Positions 12,032 through 23,441 of a stretch of 64,000 bases of DNA are shown here, piece after piece. The stretch is from positions 2,482,501 through 2,546,500 of the forward strand of contig CAKJVC010000010.1 in NCBI GenBank assembly GCA_918026815.1. Direction: 5' to 3'. This DNA is from Chalara sp. BL73 (Eukaryota > Ascomycota > Leotiomycetes > Helotiales). Both the position numbers and the translations under genes were made by a program. How positions within the stretch are numbered: the first letter of the stretch is position 1; every line of letters begins with the position of its first letter. Below the pieces are notes generated by a model. The model was not told the DNA's origin. It saw only the letters and a program-made list of their open reading frames with translations, and did not search any database.

Positions 12032-13697
12032 TCATATACTTTCCGTGGATGTTTCTTCCAACTCTTCCAACTCCACCGTCCAAAGGTGATACTTTGACAT
12101 CGCCCGGAGCCGTGGTCCGTATGTGTACAGCAGCCATGGTACAGGTGCCATTGCCAAAGCAATAAACCCTAATAAACTACTTGCCCAAGGGGTACCTAAT
12201 ACAACGTACATTTGTCTTGCGAACATCGGAAATCCAGCACTAAACAATGATCTCATAACTGCATTGGCAGCAAGTGCGCTCGCAGAAAAGCGACCATAGC
12301 AATCCGTCAGATACGCATTTGTTCCGAGGAATAATGTGACGAAGCTAATTCCAAAAGGGATACCGGCAGCAATACAAGCAGCCCAATGTATTGAAGGATT
12401 TGCAGTCCACCCAAACCAAAAGAGTGCTATAGGGATTAGCCATGCTAGAATAATAAGGTGCGGCAAGCGTGCTTCCGGCTTCGGCCCTCCTAGTTTTGTC
12501 ACAAAAACGCCGTGAATATTGTTGATCCATGGCGAGCTTGCAGTAGCAATAGCCATTCCTAATCCAATTCCAAAAAAAGAAAGGCCAGCAGTCCCTTCAT
12601 TCCATTTGCGAGATTGCCGAAATACAACAGGATAAGCGGTGAAGTCGAGGTACAAAATACCCCAAATGAACGCCGAGTACAGGCCAAGAGTAAACAGAAT
12701 AGGCTCAGTAAATAGCATTACCCATGGCCGCGTAAGATGAGTAGAATATTGCTCTTTGAAAGATTGACGAGCTGGTCGTATCCCGGCTTTCTTCTTTTTC
12801 CGCTGAAGCAGAACCGTGACATATGTTTCCGGAAGGAGGAATATCATAGCCACGTAAACCGGTCCAGAAATGATAGTTACTACCCAATAATGCCTGCCGC
12901 GCTTGTCAGCATTGGCCAGTTGGAATGCAAGCGTGCGGTGCGGAAACGTACCATCTCCATGACAGGTGCTACAGCAGGGTTAGTTGAATCTGTGGTATTA
13001 AACAATTTGGGGCTAGCTTACCTGCGAAATGAATCCCCCTACAATCGGAGCAAGAACGGGTCCGAGTGAGCTTCCAGTAGTGAATAGAGCAAATGGTACA
13101 GAACGATGGCTTTGGGGCCAAATATCCGCCAAACAACCGCCACTGTTAGTTACTGCCAAAAAGTTAGGACTTTACTGCTCAGGGAAAGAAGAGTTATAGA
13201 AAATTACCAGTAGGTGATCCAAAAAAGCCACAGAGAAAGCGGAGAATCAATAGAGCCGTGATATTGGGGGCTAGCGCACAAGCAAGGTTGAAACAAAAGA
13301 ATAGAAAAAAGGTGATGCGGAAAACAACGCTGCGCCCCCAGACCTCTGAGAGCGGCGCGAATAACAAAGGGCCTGTAGCAAATCCGATAAGGAAAGTTGA
13401 CACTCCAAGGGTTGCTATGGTTTTGGAGCATCCAAAAGATCTAGCTACGCTCTCAATAGCTGCAGTGTGAATGCTGGAGCAAAAAGTAATAGTTGTTGTC
13501 ATAAGCACAACTACTATTGTCGAAGACCACTTCTTCCACGGGCCCCAATTCACGGGCTTCTCTTCAGGATCGAGTTTGATTTGTGGCAATTCCGTTTGCA
13601 TGCTTGTTTGTTGGACCTCGCCCTTTTCCGATGGCCTCTGATCAAGGCCATCAGGGAAGAGCCCCTCGGGAACTTGGGTAGGAGCCTTATGCTGCAT
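12032..13697 (-). CDS. MFS drug:H+ antiporter-type transporter (12 helices)
   Basis: Four exons (13697-13208, 13152-13022, 12968-12952, 12893-12032) encode 499 residues. I chose the ATG at 13697 because the one at 13745 would add a hydrophobic stretch ahead of the usual soluble tail. The cytosolic N-terminus is followed by a Trp-Lys-Lys-Trp entry to helix 1. The loop-2 motif Pro-Leu-Ser-Glu-Val-Trp-Gly-Arg and the Gly-Ser-Pro-Thr-Val-Thr-Asn-Ser-Gly-Gly segment across intron 1 are typical of fungal DHA1 exporters of the polyamine/multidrug type. A Leu-Pro-Glu-Thr-Tyr element ends the first half. Exon 3 is only 17 nt and encodes most of the conserved Leu-Ser-Trp-Arg-Trp motif. It sits at the plasma membrane or vacuole and could export a locus product. 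It is divergent from the amine oxidase gene. Confidence 0.9.
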
Positions 13698-14441
13698 AAT
13701 GAATGAGACCGACGAAAATGAGAAGGTAAAGAGTAACAGTACCAAGATGGCGCACCTTCCTTATATGCCTCTGGTAAATCAACAAATAGGAGCCTAGAAA
13801 AAAAACGTTGTAGTCAGCCTAAGTCCATTTTAGAATTAGTGGACAAACTTAATCTTGCTTCTCCAGTCTCGCTAATGGCGGCCCGTTTGAGGCTCCCCGG
13901 CCAAGCTTACGGGAAAGCGGAGATATGCATACTCATAGCTGTGATCCGTATGATGAGGTTAGCGACAGACCGGCCCAAGTTCCGCGGGCCACCAATTTTG
14001 CAGGGACTTACATATGCATCCTCACTGCTACATTGTCCACGAGGTGCAGGGAAACGGCCTGTGCGCAAATCCTTAACGCACAGCAACGTTTTGGACTCAT
14101 CCGACGTTGATATTCCGCGAGCGTTGGAAGCTTGTGCAGTGATGCGGCACGACTTGGCTTGGCTTGGCCATTGGCAGATCAAGCTGGAAAAACTGATTAG
14201 ATGGGATCGAACCAAGGGATTTTGTCGTCTCGTCTCATCTTGTTCGCTGTTAAAAAACAAAACCAAAAAAAATGGAACGTTAGCTTCAGGATCTTAAAAG
14301 GCAATATAGCGCAGCATGAACTGAATGTTTGAAGTTTCGATTTGTTCATGATTGGGAAGGTTTTTATAGGAAGATATCGACCATACTATTTGTCGCATGT
14401 AAGCAGTGTTTTGACTGCAATATAATTTACCCTATCATTTC
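13698..14441. promoter_or_regulatory. divergent promoter region between MFS and amine oxidase genes
   Basis: These 744 bp separate two genes read away from each other, so both promoters lie here and the genes may be co-regulated. A GGTTCGATCCC stretch on the minus strand (about 14200) resembles a tRNA B box but has no A box or foldable cloverleaf. No inverted CGG site was found. Confidence 0.45.
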
Positions 14442-16062
14442 ATGATGCATGTTGGTATTGTGGGAGGTGGTATATCTGGCCTTAGTGCCGCTCTGCTCCT
14501 CCGCCGCGAAGGCCATCAAGTGACCATTTTTGAGGCTTCCGCTCGTCTCGGGGGGCGCATATATACGCATCGTTTTGGAAGGGGAGCAAATGGAAGCGAT
14601 GTCTATTTCGAAGCTGGTGCTATGCGAATCCCATGCTCATCCCTTCATGATAAAGTATATGCCCTAATCAAATATCTCAACACGCACAACCCCCCTGAGA
14701 TGAAGGTCAGCCTGATTCCTTACATCCTTGAGCACAAAAACAACAAAGCCTTCATCAAGGGGAGGAAGCTAGATTTTGACGATGCGTCTTGGGGAGAAGT
14801 CATGGATATCCCCGCGGAATATCGAGGCAAATCCGCAAGAACACATCTTAGAGAGGTCGTCTACCCATGGCTAGAATTACTACAAGAAGACTTCGAAAGC
14901 GGATTCCAGAAGTTGCTCGAGTACGACGAATACTCTTTTCGACGTTATCTCCGGGCCGTCGAGGGATGGCCTCACGAGGTGATCGAGTACGTCGAGCTCA
15001 TGAACAGCCAGACAAACCAGTACGACTTAAGCTTTACAGAGCTCATCATGCAATACCTGGATTTCGACACCGAGCATTGGTGCACAGTCTACGGGGGCAT
15101 GTCAAACATGATCGAAGCATGTGCTAATTTGATCGGCCGCAACAACATCCGCGTGCACTCCCCGGTCCAGGGAATCTCTGAAAGGGTCGACGGCAAGGTT
15201 GAGCTTAACATATCGGGGCTTGTTGAGCGTACCTGCGCTTTTGATAAGGTCCTTCTTGCCATTCCCACGGCGGCAATTCACAAAATTCAGCAACGGCCCA
15301 TGTGGTCTTTTCTGAAAGAGCAGTTTCTACGTGGTGCCTGGTTTGAGCCTCTGTATAAAATGGGTCTACATTTTCGGACGCGGTTTTGGGAGAAGATCCT
15401 AGATCCTTGTTTTGGTGGGCAAAGGTAAGAATGCTGTTGTGCATTTCGATTCTCTCGACTAACCGTAATTCAGCACAACGGATCTTCGATTCCGATGGAT
15501 CGTCTACCCGTCAGATCATTTAGGCCATGACAGCTCTGGGGTCCTTCTTCTCTATTGTTGGATGTCCGATGCATTAAAGTGGGGTGCGCTCAGTCGAGAG
15601 GAGCGTGTTCAAATGTGCCTGCATGATCTCGCCAAGTTCTTTGCTAACGAGGGAGTGAACGTTTACGACCAGTATATGGAGGCTTTTGACGTGCTGTGGT
15701 CAAACGAGAGCTGCGGCGGCGACGCAATGTTCCTACCGGGCCAATTCTCTCGATTCTATGAAGTGGCGAAGAAACCAGAGCTGAATATCCACTTTGCTGG
15801 CGAACATCTCTCCAAACATCATACCTGGATCGCGGGAGCTTTAGACTCTGCGCTCACCGCTGTGAAGCAGATGACAGGTGGAAATTTGCCGGCACTGGGA
15901 ATGGAACTTATTTCGAAACAATCGAAGAGTGAGACTCGCAAGGAGCTAATGCACAAGGCCGAGGAGCGAAAGCCCGAGGCGGAGAAGTCCAGTGTTTCCT
16001 CGAACCTTTTTCGTTTTATCATCCCGTTGCATTTGAATGTGCAGTACGTTGAAGTGTTTTAG
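14442..16062 (+). CDS. FAD-dependent amine oxidase / L-amino-acid oxidase-like
   Basis: Two exons (14442-15424, 15474-16062; 49-nt intron) encode 523 residues. The N-terminus is a Rossmann FAD loop (Gly-Gly-Gly-Ile-Ser-Gly at about 8-13, then a Glu ending strand 2), followed by Gly-Gly-Arg-Ile and Phe-Glu-Ala-Gly-Ala-Met-Arg-Ile-Pro, a signature of fungal L-amino-acid oxidases and related flavin monoamine oxidases. Tyr-Gly-Gly-Met-Ser in the middle and Phe-Ala-Gly-Glu-His near the C-terminus close the FAD site. It should oxidise an amine or amino acid to imine and H2O2. There is no clear signal peptide, so it is cytosolic or peroxisomal (the C-terminus is not a clear SKL). Its partner may be the synthetase substrate or product, which is inference. 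Confidence 0.9.
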
Positions 16063-16709
16063 GGAGTTAAGTGCCGCTTTGGCCGTTCAGAATTTCAGTA
16101 AGGTTGGTTTCTGAAGAACGGCAAATTACTGAAATACCATCAAAAGTGACCGAAGCACTAAATTATAAGCTTTTCTTCTGTTACATGCCTGGTGTTACGT
16201 TGTGCACGTGAATTGAATAAAGCATGTAGAGGTCTTCGCGGTTTTATGTCTTGGCCTCCAAACAGCGGTGCAAGCTCATGGTAATTTGTTTATACATGCA
16301 GGTTGCAATAATTTAAACACGGCCTGCTTTCCTGCAAAAATTAGCCTATGAAAGCGCGTTCGAGCATGGTACTTTTAGCAACGAACAATTGGAATCAGCT
16401 TTTGCTGTTTCTATAAGAAGCGGTCGGCTCTTTTTAAATAATATTAAACAATTTTTTTGCACTATATAATGCTATCGCGAGTACGATCCTGGCAACAGGA
16501 ACCTGCTAGTAAAGAGCTATTCTATTAGTAGAAGGCAACACACATTAAAAAAGAAATTCGATTTATAATACCTAAAAAGTTAGGCTATAGCGCGTCCTAT
16601 CAAATCTTCCTTATTTCCGGTCATCTAGTCAAAAGAAACAAGGTGGTCGCATCCATGTAGCAGTCTATCTGCTCAAACATGTCATAGTCGACATCAATCC
16701 CTGACCGGG
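16063..16709. other. intergenic between convergent genes
   Basis: There is no gene. Its middle, 16430-16600, is AT-rich with several short A and T runs, possibly an old repeat. Confidence 0.5.
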
Positions 16710-18512
16710 TCAGCACTCTTCTGTCTTCACATTAGCAGCATAGCGTAAGATCTTACCTTCAGCAAGGAGGTCATCCTTGAAGTTAAAAATTGAATACTTT
16801 CCCTTCCTCTTCTGGGTAGTGAAGCTGCAGTACTTCTCCTCGGGCACTGGTAGCATTATACCCCGACCAATCAGGGTAAAGCTGTAAACCGAATGGTCAG
16901 TCCCAGGGCGGATAATCAGATACAGGTTCTGAGTTCCAAGGAACAGACCCTCCAGTGAATTGAAGCCGTATAATAGATCCCCTTCCTGGACGGTAGTCGA
17001 GGCAAGCCCCAACAAACCGTTGTTGGTAATAAATAGGCGGTTTTCCCCAGTAGATTGATGAAATATAACATCTTTTCCTGTATTTCCATCTTCAATGGGT
17101 GAAAAGGGGGTGGTGGGTGGGTCGGTTAACTTTTTCATATATCGAGTTCCTATTTCGTAAGTGCAATGAAAGTCACTGATGTCCAAATCTTCTACAGCAT
17201 CCCGGAAGCGGCCCACTTGCGTGGCGTCTGCTTGATTAAGATCTGGTGAATCGCTAGCGAAAAGTGCCTCTGGCGTCAGAGCATCACCGACTTCAGAGAT
17301 CGCGGCTACTCCTTCCATCCAGACATCAAACCGCAGTTTCCTCATATTATCAAGTTGTGGAGCGCTGCATATACTCGCAACTGGATGAAATACTCCGACT
17401 TTCTCGTCCCAGAGAGGGTGTCCCAAGAGATGTTGAGTGGTCCTGGAAGAGGCAATTAAATCCTCTCCTATATATCCCCACATTGAGACGAAGTGGGAGT
17501 CTGATGCAGTATCGGGGGTAAGTAACAATATTAAGACGTCGATATATACCTGAGAGAGTGGCTTCGAGTAATCAGGAACAACCAGTCCTTGTTGGGATAC
17601 TTTCAATACTCCGATGAGTCCGTATATCCTGTCATGAACAAGTTGGCATTCAGACTTGCAGTCTGCGCACATTTTCAAGAGCCTAAGGAGTGAGAAATCC
17701 TCAGTTTTCCCACCGTACTGCTGACGGAGAATGTTACACCCGGGGGAATTTTCGAGATTATTTTCTAGAGCGTTGGTGAACCATGGTGGGTTATTGCCAC
17801 CCTCAGCAAGCCTTTTCAGTTTCCACAAGAAAGAAGTGAAGCCGTAACGGTACATATCCATCGGCATACATTTGGTTCCGCAGAGAAGATCCAGAGATGT
17901 TGCAATCAGTATTTCCTGGATGACCCAAACGCGCCTCCAGTAACTCCTACAATAGAAAGCCAACATTGCTTCCGCGGATCGACGGTCTAATGGCCCAACC
18001 CACTCGTAACCCCAGCCATCCTCCTCGGCGTTTATATGATCAAACAGCAAGTCGCTATCATCCGCCGCTTCTCCTAACCATACCAAAACTTTGGTAGCAT
18101 GGTGAAATATCTTCCCCATGTTAGCAACCTGCTTGTTGCGCTCATGAATATCTTTTTGATTGATACATAATGCATCTATCCATATAGTTCGCGGTTTTAC
18201 CTCATCCCGAATAGCTTCCAGTGCAGCCCGAAGGTTCTGGCGCACATCTATAGGTTTTCCATTCATAGAAATTGGTTGCGGGATCAATGGAGGTCCCCAC
18301 ACATAAGAGAGACATTCATATTGCTCTGAAGTAAAATCGAGGCCGGAATGCACTATCTTGCAATTAATGGGTGATCCTCTAGCCCCTGGGAGCAGTTCAA
18401 TGAGGCGGATCTGCTGCTCTTTAAGTGGAGAGTAGACGAATTCAGCTGTGTCGCCAGAGCCTCTTGGGCCATCTCTATGATGGCTAGGTGAGCTAGGAAG
18501 GTCTCGCGACAT
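16710..18512 (-). CDS. HET-domain protein (heterokaryon incompatibility type)
   Basis: A single exon encodes 600 residues. The HET domain covers about residues 65-215: Tyr-Glu-Cys-Leu-Ser-Tyr-Val-Trp-Gly at 65-73, Ile-Trp-Ile-Asp-Ala-Leu-Cys-Ile-Asn-Gln at 110-119, and Val-Leu-Val-Trp-Leu-Gly at about 142-147. These are the three classic blocks. The middle is helical and of unknown function, and the C-terminal 120 residues carry the beta-rich tail (Arg-Leu-Phe-Ile-Thr..., Gly-Asp-Leu-Leu) common in this family. No NACHT, ankyrin or WD repeats are attached. HET proteins trigger programmed cell death when unlike individuals fuse. Many have no known partner, so its allorecognition role is assumed. 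A C-terminal relic of a second HET gene lies 370 bp downstream in coordinates beyond its start (18885-19142). Confidence 0.9.
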   Translation of the reverse strand: MSRDLPSSPSHHRDGPRGSGDTAEFVYSPLKEQQIRLIELLPGARGSPINCKIVHSGLDFTSEQYECLSYVWGPPLIPQPISMNGKPIDVRQNLRAALEAIRDEVKPRTIWIDALCINQKDIHERNKQVANMGKIFHHATKVLVWLGEAADDSDLLFDHINAEEDGWGYEWVGPLDRRSAEAMLAFYCRSYWRRVWVIQEILIATSLDLLCGTKCMPMDMYRYGFTSFLWKLKRLAEGGNNPPWFTNALENNLENSPGCNILRQQYGGKTEDFSLLRLLKMCADCKSECQLVHDRIYGLIGVLKVSQQGLVVPDYSKPLSQVYIDVLILLLTPDTASDSHFVSMWGYIGEDLIASSRTTQHLLGHPLWDEKVGVFHPVASICSAPQLDNMRKLRFDVWMEGVAAISEVGDALTPEALFASDSPDLNQADATQVGRFRDAVEDLDISDFHCTYEIGTRYMKKLTDPPTTPFSPIEDGNTGKDVIFHQSTGENRLFITNNGLLGLASTTVQEGDLLYGFNSLEGLFLGTQNLYLIIRPGTDHSVYSFTLIGRGIMLPVPEEKYCSFTTQKRKGKYSIFNFKDDLLAEGKILRYAANVKTEEC

Positions 18513-21500
18513 CGTTGCAGCTTCTGCATTAGATAATTCTAGGAAAGTGTATAAATAGATGAAGTGGATGTTAAAGAACTAGCTTGGATTTGCAACAAAT
18601 GAGCGGTGCTCAGGTTGCACAATGCTACAAGGACCTGCAGCCTTCAGGACTTCCTGCAGGCATGCCTCAGGTTAGCAAATCATGTTCTAGCAAAGGATTT
18701 GGGGTCTCGGGAGTAGTTACCTGGTTGCGGGGTCGATCACCCAACTGTCTCACTTATCCTCTTCCTCCTTTCTCCCTCTCGTTCTTCTCTTTCTGTCCTT
18801 TGTCCTCTACTCGTTCCCAACACGGTATCTAGCACCGTCTCCCATTTTCACTATCTCCCTTAGTCACTCTAGAATTCATGAAGATCAACCAACCTTCTTG
18901 TAGTATTCTCCAAGGCATCGTTTCTGCTTCTCTATTTCAATAATACTATGAATATAGCAAGCGCCAACAAAGCGATAACGCTTATCGTGTATTCTGAGGA
19001 TGAACGGGACCGGACCACGGCGAAGGAGGCAAACGAGGTCGTTAACTTCTAGGGAACTAACTCCGTCGACAATCGCGATATGTTCAGTTGATGAAATAAA
19101 TAGGCGCCTGTTGACTGGCTGAAAAAAATTTATGTGTCGCAAAATTTAAAGTTACTGTCACCATCAGCAGTGTGCGTAGCAGGTACTTCCCTAAGGAGGA
19201 TATGTATGCTGGAGGCTTGCTCCGGTTCTTGCTCCGAGTAATTCTCTATTTATATGTGAGGTGAAATGGGCCATATACGATCCTCTGTAGCTAGTCTGGG
19301 ACTGTAATTTGCGATCAGACAGCGGAAGACAAGACGCGGGATATGGGAATCGAATCTGAAAGGGTAGAACCGCTTTCAACGGGAAGCATACGGAGGAGAG
19401 CGAGAATGAGTGATGATTTACTGCTGGGTAGATCGATTATTGGATTGAAATGGGTATGGTGAGGAAGAACTTACTTGCTTGATCAGCCGCGGATTCCGAT
19501 TTGGTGCTTGGTTCAATGGTGAGGGAAACCATTTTTAGGGCTGGATTGGAGCGACTCCTGTAGGGTTAGTATGGTGCCTGAGTGACGCGTGAATTGGACA
19601 AATACCAATACCAATACAACTACCCATACGAAACACTCGCGTCTCTAAATTTAACTGTACACCGCTTCTCTCTTCCCCGAGGACGATCCAGAAACTGTGC
19701 AGGTGGATCGTCCCCTAGCTTGACCTCCATTGCGAAGCTCACCACCCTCCCCACAGCACCCAGTCATGTCTCCATACTCGTATATACCGTGACGAGCATC
19801 GATAGACCTTACGCAAACGTCACAACGTTCAGCAACACCATACCAATCTCGTAGCCGCTACTCGAACGCTTGATCTGAGTGTCATGGCCGCCATCGCGAT
19901 AGCAACAACGGCCGTACGGCTCAAGACTAGGCTCAGTCAGCACTGGGTACAGTGTAGTGCGTAAAACCGACGCTGGGAAGCTTCAAACAGCTTAAGGTTG
20001 TTACCCTCGAAACCGGCGACCACTCGTGAGTTCTAATCGAGTCTAGGTCGCTGCCAGTCTCAATCGTATGGCTGAATAGCGGGGATTTAGCCCCAAGATC
20101 TAGATACCGAACTTGGTGGGATGTTTTCAAGTAGAATCCCTTCTGTATGAAATACATGGAACACGTGATTGCTGGTAGAAATTCCCCTATACCTGGCGCT
20201 AATAACAACGAGGATGAATTGACCCATGATGCTTAACATGTTGTTGACAAGATGAAGGATGTGGATAGGAAACTCAATTATCGATCAAAGTTATATCTTG
20301 ACTGACTCTATTCAGTATGATTCCCATGTCGGACTAAAAAAGCTGTATGTGACGTTGATGGCGGTTTGAAGGATTTCCTGGTCTAAATTTTGCGTGGAGC
20401 GAGGAACGATGACCTCAAGCAAGAAGCGAACTTGTATCAAGAATGACAGACCTTGAGGCAAGCCAAAAATTTGTGTAGAAAGTGCCGTAGATAAGCTGGG
20501 TGTGCTGTGTAAGATGTTGTTCTGTAATCTGCCCCAATTCAATCCCCCGAACTTGCGATTCTGCAGAAGCGGAGTGCTCAAATGATAGAGTTCAGTATGG
20601 CCGATGACGCCTCAAGCAATAGTCTTTTCTTTCCTCAAGCTCGAGATAACTCTGGATTCTATCCGGGCAAGCCGGCGAAGCACAAAACGTAGTCAGGCAT
20701 TCCAAAACCATCGGTAGAGGATATGAAATCAATCCCATGAGCGTAAGATATAATATTCCGTCAGGTTCGTCAGTGTGTAGGTTGAGTCTTCGGACGGGAC
20801 GAATGCAAACAATAGCAGCATAACCACTGGGAAAACCATTCTTGAGTATGGGAACGGAAATTCTATATGCACCCATTCTCGAATAGCGTTTGTCCCGTCC
20901 AACCTCCGTGTTTCTTAGGCTTTAAATGCGGTTTCCGAGGGTAGGGAGATGCCCTGTCATCCGAATACCTTTGAAATTGCTTAGAAATGATGTGGTCGTA
21001 GGGAGAGGTTTCTGCACGGCGTTTAGTCATTGGCTTTATTGTTTTTGTAGGAACTTGTCAATCTGTTTAGTTCCCGGAAAAGAAGCAACCGCAATGATAC
21101 TAGGCGCTACACAAGCAAGACCTGAACAATTTCCAAGAAGATTGGCGCTATGCCGACATCGAGAGCGGATGCCCATATCTTGTGATCATTAGTTCATTCC
21201 ACAGTGACGCTATTGATATAACTTATTATCCATGTTATGGCTATCGCGTCACTCAAAGCTCACTGTTCTACTTCTAGAGTCTTGTTGTAAACACGTGACA
21301 CGAGTCCGCCTCTCACCATCTTATTCAACCAGAACAAGCTATGGTGGTATATTGTAACGCTAAATGATCGCCCTAGATCGATCAGGGCGGCTGCGACTAT
21401 CAAGCTGTAACCATGATTTGCTTCGATATGGCCATTTCCACCGTATCAACAATGCTAAAATGAGAAATGCTGAGCGAAGTTGAAGCCTATCTGACCGAGC

Positions 21501-23441
21501 CTAGGAATGACAGACTCGGAGATGGGGCTTTTGAGCGTTCAGAGAAGTTTTCGAATAAGATTCGTTGTTCTTTCTGGTTGATACAAGTTCCAAATGGACT
21601 GCGAGTTGGTTTCTAATGTCTGAGATGGTAATGCAGCGTTCGTTGGAAACGTATTACTCGGCACCAACGATATCTCGAGCCTTCTCCGTAATGGCGGGCT
21701 GACCTAGCAGAACAGATGGCTATTGAAATATCCAATATCATTTCGTGGGAGAGCTGTCTGTACTACGAAATGAGCCGTCTGCACTCGCTGCAGGCTTCTA
21801 CATACGAGATGACGGTCTTAGAAACAAGCCGGCAGACGCAAGAGGGGATAAAGCGGTGTTATGATCTAACAACTACATAGCGTGAAGCTAAACAGCATCA
21901 AAATATCGCTTAGAAAGAGATCTGCGCTGGGGATTACAGAAGGACGAACACCCCTTGCGGATTCTAATCTGGACAGAATGGCAACTGCGGCATCGAGCAT
22001 GCGTGCGCTCGATACACGAGTTTGAGGTGATGGGGGATATACCCGTAGAACCAACGATACTAATTAAAAATGCAGCAAAGGCAACGAGAAGAGGGTGTAT
22101 TTATCTCGGCATCCCCCGTATGAATCATCAGCAATTCGTTCACGGCTCGGGCAGAGACAACCCCATTTCAGGGCAAAAAATTGAGCCTGCGTTCCCGACA
22201 AGGTACCCGAGGCGGATAGAAAAGCCGAAATCAGAAGCGCCGAAGGCGTGCGGTGGATAGAAAGCTTTGCGCGAATAGCTGAGAGAGGCCGAAGGTACCT
22301 CAGCAACCGGGACCCGGCCCAAAACGTATCATTGCAGGGTAGCATATTCGCGCATCACAAAGCAACTCTTCGCCTGCCGCGGGGCAACCAAATCGCAGAC
22401 AGCCAGGCGACGGCGAGCACCGGGGCCGGGCAATACCAATACACTGCCTCGGGGAAACGTTCTGCAACATGCGCATTTTGTACTTCCCGGCGTGTATGAC
22501 CACAAGAACAACCAGAAGAGCCAAAGCACGTACGCATGACGCCAACCGATCGCCGAAACACACGCAAACCAATTGGCTGGTTCGAAAACACGGGGAAAGA
22601 AATACCACAAATATCGCCCTTGCGGCGAATCCCCTTTGCGCGCTCGTGAAAACGTTGGACTGAATATATGGGGGTACTGTACCTTTTATGCCAATCGCCT
22701 TCCTCGGCCCCCCATCCATAATAGGAAGGTCGAGCATTGCGAAGCTCGGGGTTGAAATTGGGCCGGCAAAGCTTCGATATGGGAAAGGTGACGATAATAA
22801 AAGCAATCATGTTTCCTTTTTATTTATTTTTTATTTCCAAACTTGCCGGCAGAGATATGGTCCATGTTGATACGGAAGATGGGTTTATCCAACTACCGAG
22901 AGAAAGAGCAAAAGCAAACAAAAAGCGAAGGTTCTCCCACTTAGGAATGTGTAAGGCTCGAAGTGGATCGGGGATTTGATTAACAGCGAAGAAGAAATGC
23001 GTTCGATATTGTCTTTCAGAGCAAGAAGTTATAGCTGCTGCCATAAGCACAGAAGCTGCCAATTGAAAGAGCAGAGAAACTCCATTCCAGATCTAATAGA
23101 GTAAGGGGAAAACCAACAGCTAGCGTGCTGGACTCCCAGATCCGAATATAGTAAAAACCAGTATGCATCAAACACCCTACAGAGCTCTCCCTTTGATAAG
23201 CAGAGCCCTAGATGAGAAAAGTTTTGCCCATTCCATTTGTCAGACAATAAACTGCAAGACCCGTTCAGATGTATGCCATCGATACAAGGCTCCTTGGTGA
23301 CTTCGAGGCCTCCCTCCATGCCTCTCTCTCCGTTTATAATATCGAGAGACCATTATCCACTCCGTTTTCTCACCCGGAAACACTCCCATATGAGTATTTC
23401 CCTCTCACCCCTTTCCGCATGCAGCCATCCTACACAATTTT
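18513..23441. other. gene-poor region of about 4.9 kb
   Basis: I see no intact gene between the HET gene and Ras. It contains a HET C-terminal relic (18885-19142) and two adjacent minus-strand frames (20592-20876, 94 codons; 20312-20581, 89 codons) that could be pieces of another decayed gene, though I could not assign them. 22300-22800 has overlapping frames on both strands from higher GC, which is more likely composition than coding. Ras transcripts end near its right edge. Confidence 0.5.
18885..19142 (-). pseudogene. relic of a HET gene (C-terminal tail only)
   Basis: The 85 codons match the C-terminal beta-rich tail of fungal HET proteins: Asn-Arg-Arg-Leu-Phe-Ile, then Val-Asn-Asp-Leu-Val-Cys-Leu-Leu, then Pro-Val-Pro-Phe-Ile-Leu-Arg, Tyr-Arg-Phe-Val-Gly and a Cys-Tyr-Ile-His close. 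The intact HET gene next door has the same order of elements at much lower identity. No HET domain is found upstream on this strand, so this is a fragment. It is in the same direction as the intact gene but too different to be a recent copy. Confidence 0.5.

Noticed and set aside
11845..12165. 106-codon plus-strand frame over the MFS 3' end
   Set aside because: Antisense shadow of the well-supported MFS gene.
13700..13745. Upstream ATG of the MFS gene at 13745
   Set aside because: Would add a hydrophobic stretch before the soluble N-terminus that is not typical for the family.
22447..22462. CGGGGAAACGTTCTG resembling the shared palindrome
   Set aside because: Lacks the second CGG triplet and lies in the gene-poor region downstream of Ras, so I treat it as background.
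22300..22810. Overlapping long frames on both strands near 22.3-22.8 kb (up to 168 codons)
   Set aside because: Frames in all directions in a locally higher-GC stretch, with no family features, splice sites or conserved motifs.
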